64,000 bases of DNA from Actinoplanes missouriensis 431 (lineage in GTDB: Bacteria; Actinomycetota; Actinomycetes; Mycobacteriales; Micromonosporaceae): NCBI RefSeq assembly GCF_000284295.1, contig NC_017093.1, positions 6,014,001 to 6,078,000 of the forward strand, given 5' to 3'. A program made the position numbers and the translations under genes. Position 1 is the first letter of the stretch. Each line of letters opens with the position of its first letter. Below the pieces are notes generated by a model. The model was given only the letters and a program-made list of their open reading frames with translations. It was not told the origin of the DNA and ran no database searches. This document shows, piece by piece, positions 31,690 to 39,820 of the stretch.

Positions 31690-33386
31690 CAATCCTCCAG
31701 CACACTAACAGTCAAGGACGTCGACCCGAGGTGCAACCACTGCCGGTTGGGAACCGTCTTGCCGGCCAGCCACCGGTGCTCCCCCGTCCCCGGCGCCGGC
31801 ACGAACTCCGGCGCGTCACTGGACGCCACCGTCAGCCGCAGCGCATGCCCTGCCGCGAGCCGATAGCCGAGATGACCCATGTCGATCGTGACGGCGAAGG
31901 CCGTACCGGGATCGATGATGGTTTGTTGTCCGCGAGCGATCAGCCGAGCGGACCCGTCCGGCGCCACGTCGAGCAGCCGGGCGAAGAGGTCCATCTCCGG
32001 ACCGTCCGACCGTGCCACCGCGTCGAGACGCACCGGTCCGACGAGATCGAGCGGCGCCGTGACCGCCTCCGACGAGAACACCAGCACGTCCGGGCGCGCG
32101 GCGAGGTCCCGCTCGTCGGGGCGCTCGGCGAGGTACGCGAACGCGTCCCGGACCGGCGACGGCACCGGATCCGCCGCGTCATGCGTCCAGGCGACCACGT
32201 CCGGCTCCGGCTCCGGCGAACCCGACGGCCGACCCGACGGCGGACCCGACGGCGAACCCGAGGGCGAGGGCGAGGGTCCGAGGGTTCCGCCGGGTGCGTC
32301 ACCCACGGCCGCTTCCCCGCCGGCCAGGCGCCACTTCCGGGGGTACGCCCGAGCAGGCGGCCACTGGGAGCCGGTGCGGAACGACGCGTCCCCGGACCCG
32401 GCCAGCTGCCACCGGACGCGAGGCAGTTCCCGGTCCTCCCCGCGCAGGAACACGTCGAAGAACTCCACCGCCGGGTCGAGATAGCGGGGCAGGAACGACG
32501 GGTCGGTGTTCGGGACGCCGGGTGCGAAGTGGCTGTTGTTCTCGTGGTCGATCGCCTCCAGGAGCAGGTATGCGGTGCGCGCCCAGGCGGGCCGCGCCGC
32601 GATCTCCCGGTGGTCGGACCACTGCCACGGCGCGCAGTTGTCCCACCAGCCGATCGTCATGAGCACCGGCACGGCGGGCGCGTCGAACGGGCTGCCGGCC
32701 GGGAACCGCCGCAGGCTGACCGGGTAGGGGAACCACAGGTCGTACGAGGCGGACCGGCTGCCGACCGCGGTGAAGAACTCCTCGACCTGCGCCGCGAGGG
32801 GCCGCCGCGACCAGTCGATCTCCCAGTCCAGGATGTCCCGGTCGTGGAACATCGACAGCGGGTAGAACCGGTGCACCGACATCTCCACGTCGTGGGCGCG
32901 CCGGCCGGGCTCGAGGACCGGCAGCTCGCCGAGCCGGGTGCCGGTGACCCGCGGGACCATCGCCCGCAGCGCCGGATGCCCGGTCGACGCCGCCGCCCAC
33001 TGGGTGAACCCGTAGTACGAGTCGCCCCACATCCCGACCTTGCCGTCCGACCAGTCCTGGGCGGCCACCCAGTCCAGGGTGTCGTACCCGTCGTAGGCCT
33101 CGTTGACGAAGAGCAGCGTCTCGCCCTCGGACCGGAACTTGCCGCGCACGTCCTGCACCACGAAGCGGTAGCCACGAGCCGTGAAGTAGGCGGCGATCCG
33201 CGGCATGAACGTGTACTCGCCGGATTTGTCATAGGGAAGCCGGGTGAGGATCGCCGGACCGGGACGAGCAGAAGAGGGCTGGTAGACGTCGGTCGCCAGC
33301 CGCACCCCGTCGCGCATCCGGACCATGTGCTGGGTGGCGTCCGGCGAGATCGGGCCGGGACCGGTCCGGGTGAACGAGACGCTCAT
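31689..33386 (-). CDS. CocE/NonD-family hydrolase (X-Pro dipeptidyl-peptidase-like)
   Basis: A 565-residue serine hydrolase. The N-terminal alpha/beta-hydrolase domain has PAILTRLPYDKSG, VVQDVRGKFRSEGE and nucleophile Ser in MWGDSYYGFTQW, and the C-terminal jelly-roll domain is recognisable from LDLVGPVRLDAVARSD to NRQWLHLGSTSLTVSV. Relatives cleave cocaine, cephalosporin esters or X-Pro peptides. A Pro/Ser/Gly-rich linker (about 370-395) separates parts of the protein. The start ATG 33386 overlaps the DUF3237 stop by one base. No signal peptide is seen, so it acts in the cytoplasm. Confidence 0.9.
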   Translation of the reverse strand: MSVSFTRTGPGPISPDATQHMVRMRDGVRLATDVYQPSSARPGPAILTRLPYDKSGEYTFMPRIAAYFTARGYRFVVQDVRGKFRSEGETLLFVNEAYDGYDTLDWVAAQDWSDGKVGMWGDSYYGFTQWAAASTGHPALRAMVPRVTGTRLGELPVLEPGRRAHDVEMSVHRFYPLSMFHDRDILDWEIDWSRRPLAAQVEEFFTAVGSRSASYDLWFPYPVSLRRFPAGSPFDAPAVPVLMTIGWWDNCAPWQWSDHREIAARPAWARTAYLLLEAIDHENNSHFAPGVPNTDPSFLPRYLDPAVEFFDVFLRGEDRELPRVRWQLAGSGDASFRTGSQWPPARAYPRKWRLAGGEAAVGDAPGGTLGPSPSPSGSPSGPPSGRPSGSPEPEPDVVAWTHDAADPVPSPVRDAFAYLAERPDERDLAARPDVLVFSSEAVTAPLDLVGPVRLDAVARSDGPEMDLFARLLDVAPDGSARLIARGQQTIIDPGTAFAVTIDMGHLGYRLAAGHALRLTVASSDAPEFVPAPGTGEHRWLAGKTVPNRQWLHLGSTSLTVSVLED

Positions 33387-33838
33387 CAGAGCACCTCGAA
33401 GAAGCGGATGCAGACCTGGCCGCGTTCCCCGCGGGCCAGCCCGACGAACACCGTCGACGCGAGCCAGGCATGGTCGGGCGCAGAAGTCGAGAAAACCGGA
33501 GAAGTCCGATAATAATAGTGCGTTTCCGGCAGATCCTCACCCGCCTCCACCCGCGCCTCCACCTCAGGGGACGCCCGCCAGAAGCCGCGGTTCCGGATGT
33601 CGATCACCGCGCCGTCGTCAGCCTCCAGCAGGTAATGCGCGTCCAGGGCGGTGACCTGGCCCCTCGTCGTGGACCAGTCGCCACCACCGGCCAGCACACG
33701 CCCGGACAGGCGGGGGCCGGACACCGTACCGCCGGTGATCGGGGTGAACTGCAGGCCGTCACCGATGTCCAGCGACGCGGCGACGTCGACCCGCGCCTCG
33801 AAGGCGAGGGCCAGCCGGGGATCGGGGAGCTCGAGCAT
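33386..33838 (-). CDS. DUF3237 domain-containing protein
   Basis: A 150-residue beta-barrel-like protein. The family pattern is present: GGTVSGPRLSGRVLAGGGDW, then GQVTALDAHYLLEADDGAVIDIRNRGF and THYYYRTSPVFST. Its biochemical role is unknown; DUF3237 genes often accompany hydrolases and catabolic enzymes. ATG 33838 is preceded by GAGGAC at 6 nt and is preferred over a TTG at 33874. It is the first gene of the three-gene operon and lies next to the TetR operator. Confidence 0.85.
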   Translation of the reverse strand: MLELPDPRLALAFEARVDVAASLDIGDGLQFTPITGGTVSGPRLSGRVLAGGGDWSTTRGQVTALDAHYLLEADDGAVIDIRNRGFWRASPEVEARVEAGEDLPETHYYYRTSPVFSTSAPDHAWLASTVFVGLARGERGQVCIRFFEVL

Positions 33839-33877
33839 CAACGTCCTCGTTTTCTTTTCGGAAATGACAATCAACTA

Positions 33878-33894
33878 AGCTGGTCACACCAGCT
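33878..33894. promoter_or_regulatory. Perfect TetR-type operator AGCTGGT-CAC-ACCAGCT
   Basis: A perfect 7-3-7 inverted repeat occupies most of the 72-nt gap between the DUF3237 operon and the TetR gene, 16 nt before the TetR ATG. Symmetry and location make it the likely binding site of that regulator for both directions. Confidence 0.75.
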
Positions 33895-33910
33895 GACGGA
33901 GGGAGCCGGG

Positions 33911-34543
33911 ATGGGACGCCCGAGCATGGCGGCCGAACGGACCGAACAGATCATGCAGGCCACCGGCCGGTGCCTGCGGAAGAGCGGCCTGGCCGGCACC
34001 ACGCTCGAACGGGTCGCGGAGGAGTCCGGGCTGAGCCGCAGCCACGTCCGGCACTACGTCGGCAACCGGGACGACCTGCTGCGCGGCTTCGCGGGCTGGC
34101 TCTACACCGGCTACCAGGCGGAGTTCATCGACCGGATCGCCGCCGCCCCCGACCGGGAGAAGCTGGCGATCATGATGGATTACCTGTTCAGCAGCGGGTT
34201 CCTGCCGATCAGCGACGACGACACGGTGATCCGCGAGCTGATCACGGCGGGTATCGCCGACGCGGGCATCCGGTCCACCATGCAGGGTCACTACACGCGG
34301 GCGATCCAGGCCGTCGAGGACGCGATCGCCGCCGAGCATCCGGACGTGGCGTCCGGGGCGCGGCGCACCGTCGCCTACGGACTGTGGTGCCTGGCGATGG
34401 GCAACTCGATGATGGCCGAGCTCCAGCTCCCGGTCGCGTCCGGCGGCCTGGTCCGGACCGCCGCCGAGGCGCTCCTGGAGAAGGTCAGTCACACCTCACC
34501 GCCCGGGACGGCGTCCAGCCCGGCCGCGGCACCGATGCGATGA
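33911..34543 (+). CDS. TetR/AcrR-family transcriptional regulator
   Basis: A 210-residue TetR protein with an N-terminal helix-turn-helix (RTEQIMQATGRCLRKSGLAGTTLERVAEESGLSRSHVRHYV; the recognition helix is SRSHVRHYV) and a ligand-binding C-terminal domain ending in a Pro/Ala-rich tail. ATG 33911 follows GGAGGGAGCC. It is divergent from the DUF3237-CocE-amidase operon and convergent with the ABC importer, whose last gene it overlaps by 59 nt. The regulator probably controls the hydrolase operon, and possibly the importer. Confidence 0.9.
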   Translation: MGRPSMAAERTEQIMQATGRCLRKSGLAGTTLERVAEESGLSRSHVRHYVGNRDDLLRGFAGWLYTGYQAEFIDRIAAAPDREKLAIMMDYLFSSGFLPISDDDTVIRELITAGIADAGIRSTMQGHYTRAIQAVEDAIAAEHPDVASGARRTVAYGLWCLAMGNSMMAELQLPVASGGLVRTAAEALLEKVSHTSPPGTASSPAAAPMR

Positions 34544-35261
34544 GCCGCCGGGTGTACTCGTCGGACGGCGTGTCGAGCACCGCGCCGACCGGGCCGGACT
34601 CGACCACCCGGCCCCCGCGCATCACCACCACGTCCTCGCAGACGTGCCGCACCACCGACAGGTCGTGGGTGATGAACAGGTAGGCCACCCCGGTCGCCGC
34701 CCGGGCGTCGACGAGCAGGTTCAGGATCTGCGCCTGGATCGACACGTCCAGCGCGGCGACCGCCTCGTCGAGCACGAGCAGCTTCGGGTTCGCGGCGAGG
34801 GCCCGGGCGATCGCCACCCGCTGCCGCTGCCCGCCGGAGAGGTGCCGCGGCAGCGCCGTCCCGAGCCGCTGGTCGAGCCCGACCAGCTCGAGCAGCTCGG
34901 CGATCCGGGCGGCCCGGCGGCGCCGGTCCACAGCGCGATCATGGTGGGCCAGGACCTCGCCGAGGCAGTCACGCACCACCTGCCGCCGATCCAGGGAGAG
35001 GTACGGGTCCTGGAACACCATCTGCACCACCGACGCTCGCCGCCGCCGGTCCGTCACCACCTCGCCGTTCAGCAGGACCGCGCCGGAGGTGGCCCGTTCC
35101 AGCCCGGTGACGATCCGGGCGCACGTGGTCTTCCCGGAACCCGACTCCCCCACCACGGCGAGCGAGCCGCCGGCCGGGACGGTGAAGCTCACGCGATCGA
35201 CCGCCACGAACTCGGCGAAGACCTTCCGCAGGTCACGGACTTCCAGCAGAGGCGTGCTCAC
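34485..35261 (-). CDS. ABC transporter ATP-binding protein, oligopeptide type (OppF-like)
   Basis: A 258-residue ATPase with Walker A VVGESGSGKTTCAR, Q-loop MVFQDPYLSLD, signature HLSGGQRQRVAIARAL, Walker B LLVLDEAVAALD and the switch His in FITHDLSVVRHV. It lacks the Cys-containing oligopeptide C-terminal extension found in its partner. It is the last gene of the five-gene importer operon and overlaps the OppD-like gene by 4 nt. The end of the gene overlaps the convergent TetR gene by 59 nt. Confidence 0.93.
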   Translation of the reverse strand: MSTPLLEVRDLRKVFAEFVAVDRVSFTVPAGGSLAVVGESGSGKTTCARIVTGLERATSGAVLLNGEVVTDRRRRASVVQMVFQDPYLSLDRRQVVRDCLGEVLAHHDRAVDRRRRAARIAELLELVGLDQRLGTALPRHLSGGQRQRVAIARALAANPKLLVLDEAVAALDVSIQAQILNLLVDARAATGVAYLFITHDLSVVRHVCEDVVVMRGGRVVESGPVGAVLDTPSDEYTRRLIASVPRPGWTPSRAVRCD

Positions 35262-36205
35262 GAGTCCTCCCGGACCAGGTGACAGGCGGCGCGTCCGGCG
35301 CCGATCGGCAGCAGCTCCGGCCGCCGGTCCCGGCAGCCGTCGGTGACGAGCGGGCAGCGGTCGGCGAAGACGCAGCCGGCCGGGGCGGTCAGCGCGGACT
35401 GCGGGACTCCGGGCACGGTCCGCAGGCGGTCGCCCGGTGGCACGGCGCCGGGCCGGGAGTCCAGCAGCGCCCGCGTGTACGGGTGACGCGCCCCCTCGTG
35501 CAGCAGGCCGGCCGGCAGGATCTCCACGATCTCGCCGGCGTACATCACCGCGATCCGGTCGCAGACCGCCGCCGCCAGCTCCAGGTCATGGGTGATGAAC
35601 AGCAGGGCCGCCGAGCGCCGGCGCCGCTGCTCGGTGAGGATGGCCACCACCTCCTCCTGGGTGGTGACGTCGAGCGCGGTGGTCGGCTCGTCGGCGAGGA
35701 TCAGCTTCGGTTCGGTCAGCAGGGCGGCGGCGATCACCACCCGCTGCAGGAGGCCGCCGCTCAGCTCGTACGGACGCTGGTTGAGCCTGCGCCCGGCGTC
35801 GCCGACCCCGACCTCGGAGAGCAACCCGGCAGCGCGCCGCGTCGCCTCGGACCTGCCGATCCCCTGGTCGCGCAGGACCTCGGTGAGGAAGTCGCCGACG
35901 GTCCGCACCGGGTTCACCGTGGCGCGCGGGTCCTGGAAGACCATGGCGACGTCCCGGGACCGGAATCGCCGCAGCTCGGCGGCGTTCATCGCGGGGACGT
36001 CGATCCCGTCGAACCGCACCGAGCCGTCCACGGTCGCCCCGGCCGGCAGCAGCCGTACCACGCTCTTGACCGTCATCGACTTGCCCGATCCGGACTCGCC
36101 GACGAGACCGACTGCCTCACCGGCGTGCACCGAGAACGTCACATCGCGCAGGATCGGCCGCTCGCCGAGCCGGACGCCGAGGTGGGTGAAGTCCAGCAAC
36201 GTCAT
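35258..36205 (-). CDS. ABC transporter ATP-binding protein, oligopeptide type (OppD-like)
   Basis: A 315-residue ATPase with Walker A LVGESGSGKSMTVKS, Q-loop MVFQDPRATVNP, signature ELSGGLLQRVVIAAAL, Walker B LILADEPTTALDV and FITHDLELAAAV. The C-terminal oligopeptide extension (VPGVPQSALTAPAGCVFADRCPLVTDGC) carries the family Cys cluster. It pairs with the OppF-like protein to drive the two permeases. Four-nt overlaps join it to both neighbouring genes. Confidence 0.94.
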   Translation of the reverse strand: MTLLDFTHLGVRLGERPILRDVTFSVHAGEAVGLVGESGSGKSMTVKSVVRLLPAGATVDGSVRFDGIDVPAMNAAELRRFRSRDVAMVFQDPRATVNPVRTVGDFLTEVLRDQGIGRSEATRRAAGLLSEVGVGDAGRRLNQRPYELSGGLLQRVVIAAALLTEPKLILADEPTTALDVTTQEEVVAILTEQRRRRSAALLFITHDLELAAAVCDRIAVMYAGEIVEILPAGLLHEGARHPYTRALLDSRPGAVPPGDRLRTVPGVPQSALTAPAGCVFADRCPLVTDGCRDRRPELLPIGAGRAACHLVREDS

Positions 36206-37068
36206 CGCACGTCACCGCCGAACCGCAGGGCCAGCCGTTCGGCGACGGCGGTGAACGCCACCACCGTGATCACCACGGCGACCGCGGCGTAGAGGGACTG
36301 CTGCGGGAATCCGGCAAGGATCGACGGCTGACCGTTCGCGATCATCAGTCCCCAGTCCGCGGCCGGTGGTTGCAGCCCGAGGCCGAGGAACGAGATCGAG
36401 GCGAGGTCGATCATCGCGTACCCGAAGCCGATCGCGGCCTGGACCAGCAGCAGCGGCGCGAGGTTCGGCAGCAGGTGCCGCCGGCAGATGTGCCAGCCGG
36501 AGAAGCCCTGCACGCGCAGCGCCTCGATGTACGGCAGGGACCGCTCGCGCAGCGCCGCCGCCCGCATCACCCGGGCGATGACCGGCACGAACGCGAGCGA
36601 CAACGCCACCACCGGGGTGACGAACCCGGCGCCGAAGAGCGCGGCCACGGTGATCGCCAGCACCAGCCCGGGGAACGCGAACAGCACGTCGAGCGCCCGG
36701 GAGACCAGGTTGTCGAACCAGCCGCCGAACCAGGCGGCGGCGACCGCGAGGGCGGTGCCGGCCGTCCCCGCGGCGAGCACCACGACGAGCGGACCGAACA
36801 GGCTGGTCCGGGCGCCGGCGACGAGCCGGGAGAACAGGTCGCGGCCGAGGTCGTCGGTGCCGAGCGGATGCGCGGCGGAGATCGGCGCGTAGGCGTTGAG
36901 CGGGTCGACCGCGTTCGGGTCGTGCGGCACGATCCAGGGCGCGAACAGCGCCATCAGCGTGACCACCCCGCAGACCGTCACGGCGAACGCCGTCACCCAG
37001 CGCACCCGTGCGAGCCGGCCGGTCCATCGGCGCACCGGCGCGCCGAGTGAGAAAGCGGTCGCCGTCAT
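36202..37068 (-). CDS. ABC transporter permease, DppC/OppC-like
   Basis: A 288-residue inner-membrane permease with six hydrophobic segments. FAPWIVPHDPNAVDPLNAYAPISAAHPLGTDDLGRDLFSR is diagnostic of the OppC/DppC N-terminal loop, and the ATPase-coupling EAA loop appears at RSLPYIEALRVQGFSGW. It forms the translocation pore with the DppB-like permease encoded upstream, which it overlaps by 4 nt. Confidence 0.93.
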   Translation of the reverse strand: MTATAFSLGAPVRRWTGRLARVRWVTAFAVTVCGVVTLMALFAPWIVPHDPNAVDPLNAYAPISAAHPLGTDDLGRDLFSRLVAGARTSLFGPLVVVLAAGTAGTALAVAAAWFGGWFDNLVSRALDVLFAFPGLVLAITVAALFGAGFVTPVVALSLAFVPVIARVMRAAALRERSLPYIEALRVQGFSGWHICRRHLLPNLAPLLLVQAAIGFGYAMIDLASISFLGLGLQPPAADWGLMIANGQPSILAGFPQQSLYAAVAVVITVVAFTAVAERLALRFGGDVR

Positions 37069-38006
37069 GCCGGCCTCTCCTTCAGCAGCCGCGGGTCGAG
37101 CACCGCGTTGAGCACGTCGACAAGCGTGTTGACCAGGACGAAGACGGCGACCAGCAGCAGCGCGAGGGCCTGCACCACGACCATGTCCTGCCGCGCGGCG
37201 CTCTGCACCAGCAGCGAGCCGAGCCCGCTCACCCCGAACGCCTGCTCGGCCACGGCGGTGCCGGCGAAGAGCCCGGCCACCGTGACGCCGGAGACCGCGA
37301 GGATCGGCGGCGCCGCGTTGCGCAGCACGTGCCGCCCCAGCACATGACCGCGGGGCAGGCCGCGGGCGCGGGCCGCGGCCACGTGATCGGAGCCGAGCTC
37401 GGCGCGCACCTCGGTCCGGGTGATCCGGCTGACGTAGGCCAGGTAGCCGCCGCTCAGCGCGAGCGCCGGCAGCGTGAGGTGGTGGATCCGGCCGGCGAAA
37501 CCGGTCCCCGAGCCGTAGACCGGGAACCAGGCCAGCTTCGTCGCGAACACCCAGATCAGCAGGATCGCCGCGACGAACGCGGGCGCCGCCATCAGCACCG
37601 TCGTGGTCACCGTGAGCGCGCCGTCCACCCGCCGGCCGGCCACGCCCGCGACGATCCCGGAGGAGACACCCAGGATCAAGATCAAGAGACTGGCGTACGC
37701 CACCAGCAGCGCCGTGGTCGGCATGCGTGCCGCGATCAGAGCCGTCACCGGCTCCTTCAGCACCATCGAGTCACCCGGGTAACCGCTGAGCAGCCCGGAG
37801 AGCCAGTGCCAGTACTGCGCGAGGAACGGGTCGTCGAGGTGGTACCGGGCCCGGATCTCGGCCAGCGCCGCCGGGTTGGGCTGGTGCCCGCCGGCGAGCA
37901 GCGCGGCCGGGTCGCCGGGTGCCAGGTACAGCGCCCCGAAGATGACCAGGCTGGCCACCGCCACGGTCGCGACGAGCGCGGCCAGCTTCCGCCCGAGGAA
38001 CCCCAT
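37065..38006 (-). CDS. ABC transporter permease, DppB/OppB-like
   Basis: A 313-residue permease with six membrane spans. LYLAPGDPAALLAGG near residue 30 and the region YLAYVSRITRTEVRAELGSDHVAAARARGLPR (EAA loop) are typical of the DppB family. ATG 38006 shares one base with the stop of the binding-protein gene (TGATG), which fixes the start; an open extension into that gene is rejected. It partners with the DppC-like permease. Confidence 0.93.
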   Translation of the reverse strand: MGFLGRKLAALVATVAVASLVIFGALYLAPGDPAALLAGGHQPNPAALAEIRARYHLDDPFLAQYWHWLSGLLSGYPGDSMVLKEPVTALIAARMPTTALLVAYASLLILILGVSSGIVAGVAGRRVDGALTVTTTVLMAAPAFVAAILLIWVFATKLAWFPVYGSGTGFAGRIHHLTLPALALSGGYLAYVSRITRTEVRAELGSDHVAAARARGLPRGHVLGRHVLRNAAPPILAVSGVTVAGLFAGTAVAEQAFGVSGLGSLLVQSAARQDMVVVQALALLLVAVFVLVNTLVDVLNAVLDPRLLKERPA

Positions 38007-39640
38007 CACGGCGCCCCCACGAGCGCCGCCCACGGCGAGCTGATGTAGGAGAAGCTGGCCGGCGCGCCGGTGATCCGCTTGTTCAGGTAGAGCCGGTTGT
38101 AGGAGCCGGCCAGCGTGATCTGCAGCTTCGCCGGCCCGTAGATCGCCTGCGCGGCCACGAACCGCTGCGCCGACACCACCGGGTCGGTCGCCGAGACGGC
38201 CGCCTCGATGTTCGCGGTGACCTCGGGGTTCTGGTAGTTCGTCCAGTTGAACGTCTCGCCCTTGAGCACGAAACCCGGCGCGTAGTAGAGCGCGCCAGGA
38301 ACTTCGAGATACCCGGTGGTCGCGATCAGGTCGATACCGGCCCGCAGCGACGGGTCGTAGAACATCCCGGCGTACTCGGCCGGCTGCAACTGCTTGATGG
38401 TGACCGTCAGGCCGATCTCCCGCGCCGCGGCCTGCGCGATCGTGGCCGTCTGGAGCAGCGACTGGTCACCGGCGGCGGTCGCGATCACCAGGTCGGTGCG
38501 GCTCGGGGCGGCCTCGGCGACGAGCTTCCGCGCGGCGGCCAGGTCGGCCACGGTGGTGTCCGGCAGGGCCGCGTACCCGGCGTCGTAGACGTCCCGCGCC
38601 GGGCTGCCGTGCCAGGAGAGCGGCGGGGTGAAGGTCTTCAGCGGCGCGCCGGCGCCCTTGAGCACGCTGGTGATGAAGCTGGACTTGTCGATCGCCAGGT
38701 CGAGGGCCTGCCGGATCCTCGGGTCGGCGGCCGGCCCGTCGGCGGCGACCGCGCCGAGGCTGAACGATTCGGTGCTCGGCCCGAAGTACAGCGTGCCGTT
38801 TTCGGAACGACGCAGCGCCGCGATGCTGCCGCCCGGCGCGCCGTAGACGCCGTCCACCTCGCCGGCGAGCAACGCGCTGGTCAGCGTGCTGCTGTCGGTG
38901 AGCGGGACGAACGCGAACGTGGCGGCCTTCGCCCTGCGGGCGGTGTCCCAGTACCCGTCGTACCGGGTCAGCGTGATCTTCTGCCCGCTGCTCCAGTCGC
39001 CGAGCCGGTAGGGCCCGGTGCACATCAGGCCGCCCGCGGCGGTGCCGAACGCGGCGCCGGCCCTGACCGCGAACCTCTCCTGGACGATCGCGCCGGGCAC
39101 GCCCGCCATGTCCGGGACGAACTGCACGTCCGGCTTGCGGAACGTGACGGTGACCTGCTGCGGTCCGGTCGCGGCGATGGTGGCGACGTTGGCGTAGACG
39201 TGGGCCGCGTAGGAGCCGACCTCCGGATCCATGTTGCGCTTCAGGCTGTAGACGACGTCGGCGGCGGTGAGCGGCGAGCCGTCCCAGAACGTCACGCCGT
39301 CGCGCACCGTGATGATCACGGTGGTCGGGTTCTTCTGAGTGACCGCGCTGGCCAGGCCGGGCGCGGTGGAGAAGTCCGGCTCCAGGCGCAGCAGACTCTC
39401 GCAGAGGTTCGTGCCGACCGTGTTCGCCGAGTAGTCGCCGGTGTGCGCCGGGTCGAGCGAGGACGGCTCGCCGGACGGCAGCGCCCAGGTGACCGTGCCG
39501 ACCTCGCCGGTCGCGGCCGGGGTGGTCTCGACCAGGTCGATCGCGCCCGCTCCGGTCGAGGGCGCCTCGCCGCTGCCCGAGCAGGCGGTCAGAGTCAGGC
39601 CGAGGAGCAGGGCGATACCGCTTCTGTGTACACGTCTCAA
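38006..39640 (-). CDS. Solute-binding lipoprotein, family 5 (oligopeptide type)
   Basis: A 544-residue extracytoplasmic lipoprotein. The signal peptide ends in the lipobox LTACSGSG, so the mature protein is anchored at Cys20. The SBP-5 fold follows: SGEPSSLDPAHTGDY, VTFWDGSPLTAADVVYSLKR, MCTGPYRLGDW and DPRIRQALDLAIDK. TTG 39640 is supported by GGGAG five bases upstream; a GTG three codons later is the alternative. It is the first gene of the importer operon. The ligand is unknown, but the adjacent amidase and CocE hydrolase suggest an imported amide- or ester-containing compound or peptide. Confidence 0.93.
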   Translation of the reverse strand: MRRVHRSGIALLLGLTLTACSGSGEAPSTGAGAIDLVETTPAATGEVGTVTWALPSGEPSSLDPAHTGDYSANTVGTNLCESLLRLEPDFSTAPGLASAVTQKNPTTVIITVRDGVTFWDGSPLTAADVVYSLKRNMDPEVGSYAAHVYANVATIAATGPQQVTVTFRKPDVQFVPDMAGVPGAIVQERFAVRAGAAFGTAAGGLMCTGPYRLGDWSSGQKITLTRYDGYWDTARRAKAATFAFVPLTDSSTLTSALLAGEVDGVYGAPGGSIAALRRSENGTLYFGPSTESFSLGAVAADGPAADPRIRQALDLAIDKSSFITSVLKGAGAPLKTFTPPLSWHGSPARDVYDAGYAALPDTTVADLAAARKLVAEAAPSRTDLVIATAAGDQSLLQTATIAQAAAREIGLTVTIKQLQPAEYAGMFYDPSLRAGIDLIATTGYLEVPGALYYAPGFVLKGETFNWTNYQNPEVTANIEAAVSATDPVVSAQRFVAAQAIYGPAKLQITLAGSYNRLYLNKRITGAPASFSYISSPWAALVGAP

Positions 39641-39692
39641 GGCAACTCCCGGAACGAATGCGCGGCGTTGACCGCCTCAGGCTTCCGCCCCG

Positions 39693-39720
39693 GCTATAGA
39701 TTGTCAATCCTGGAAATCAA
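39693..39720 (-). promoter_or_regulatory. Candidate promoter of the ABC importer operon
   Basis: On the minus strand TTGATT (39720-39715) and TATAGC (39698-39693) are separated by 16 nt, about 55 bp upstream of the binding-protein start, within a short AT-rich island (39690-39730). Half-consensus elements only. Confidence 0.4.
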
Positions 39721-39820
39721 CTATTAACTGCTGCTGTCCTGGCAGCGACAACGGGGTAGTCTGCGCTGACGAATAACTCCTGACCCTCCGGGCGTCGGCG
39801 CGGCGGCCGATCAGAACGGC

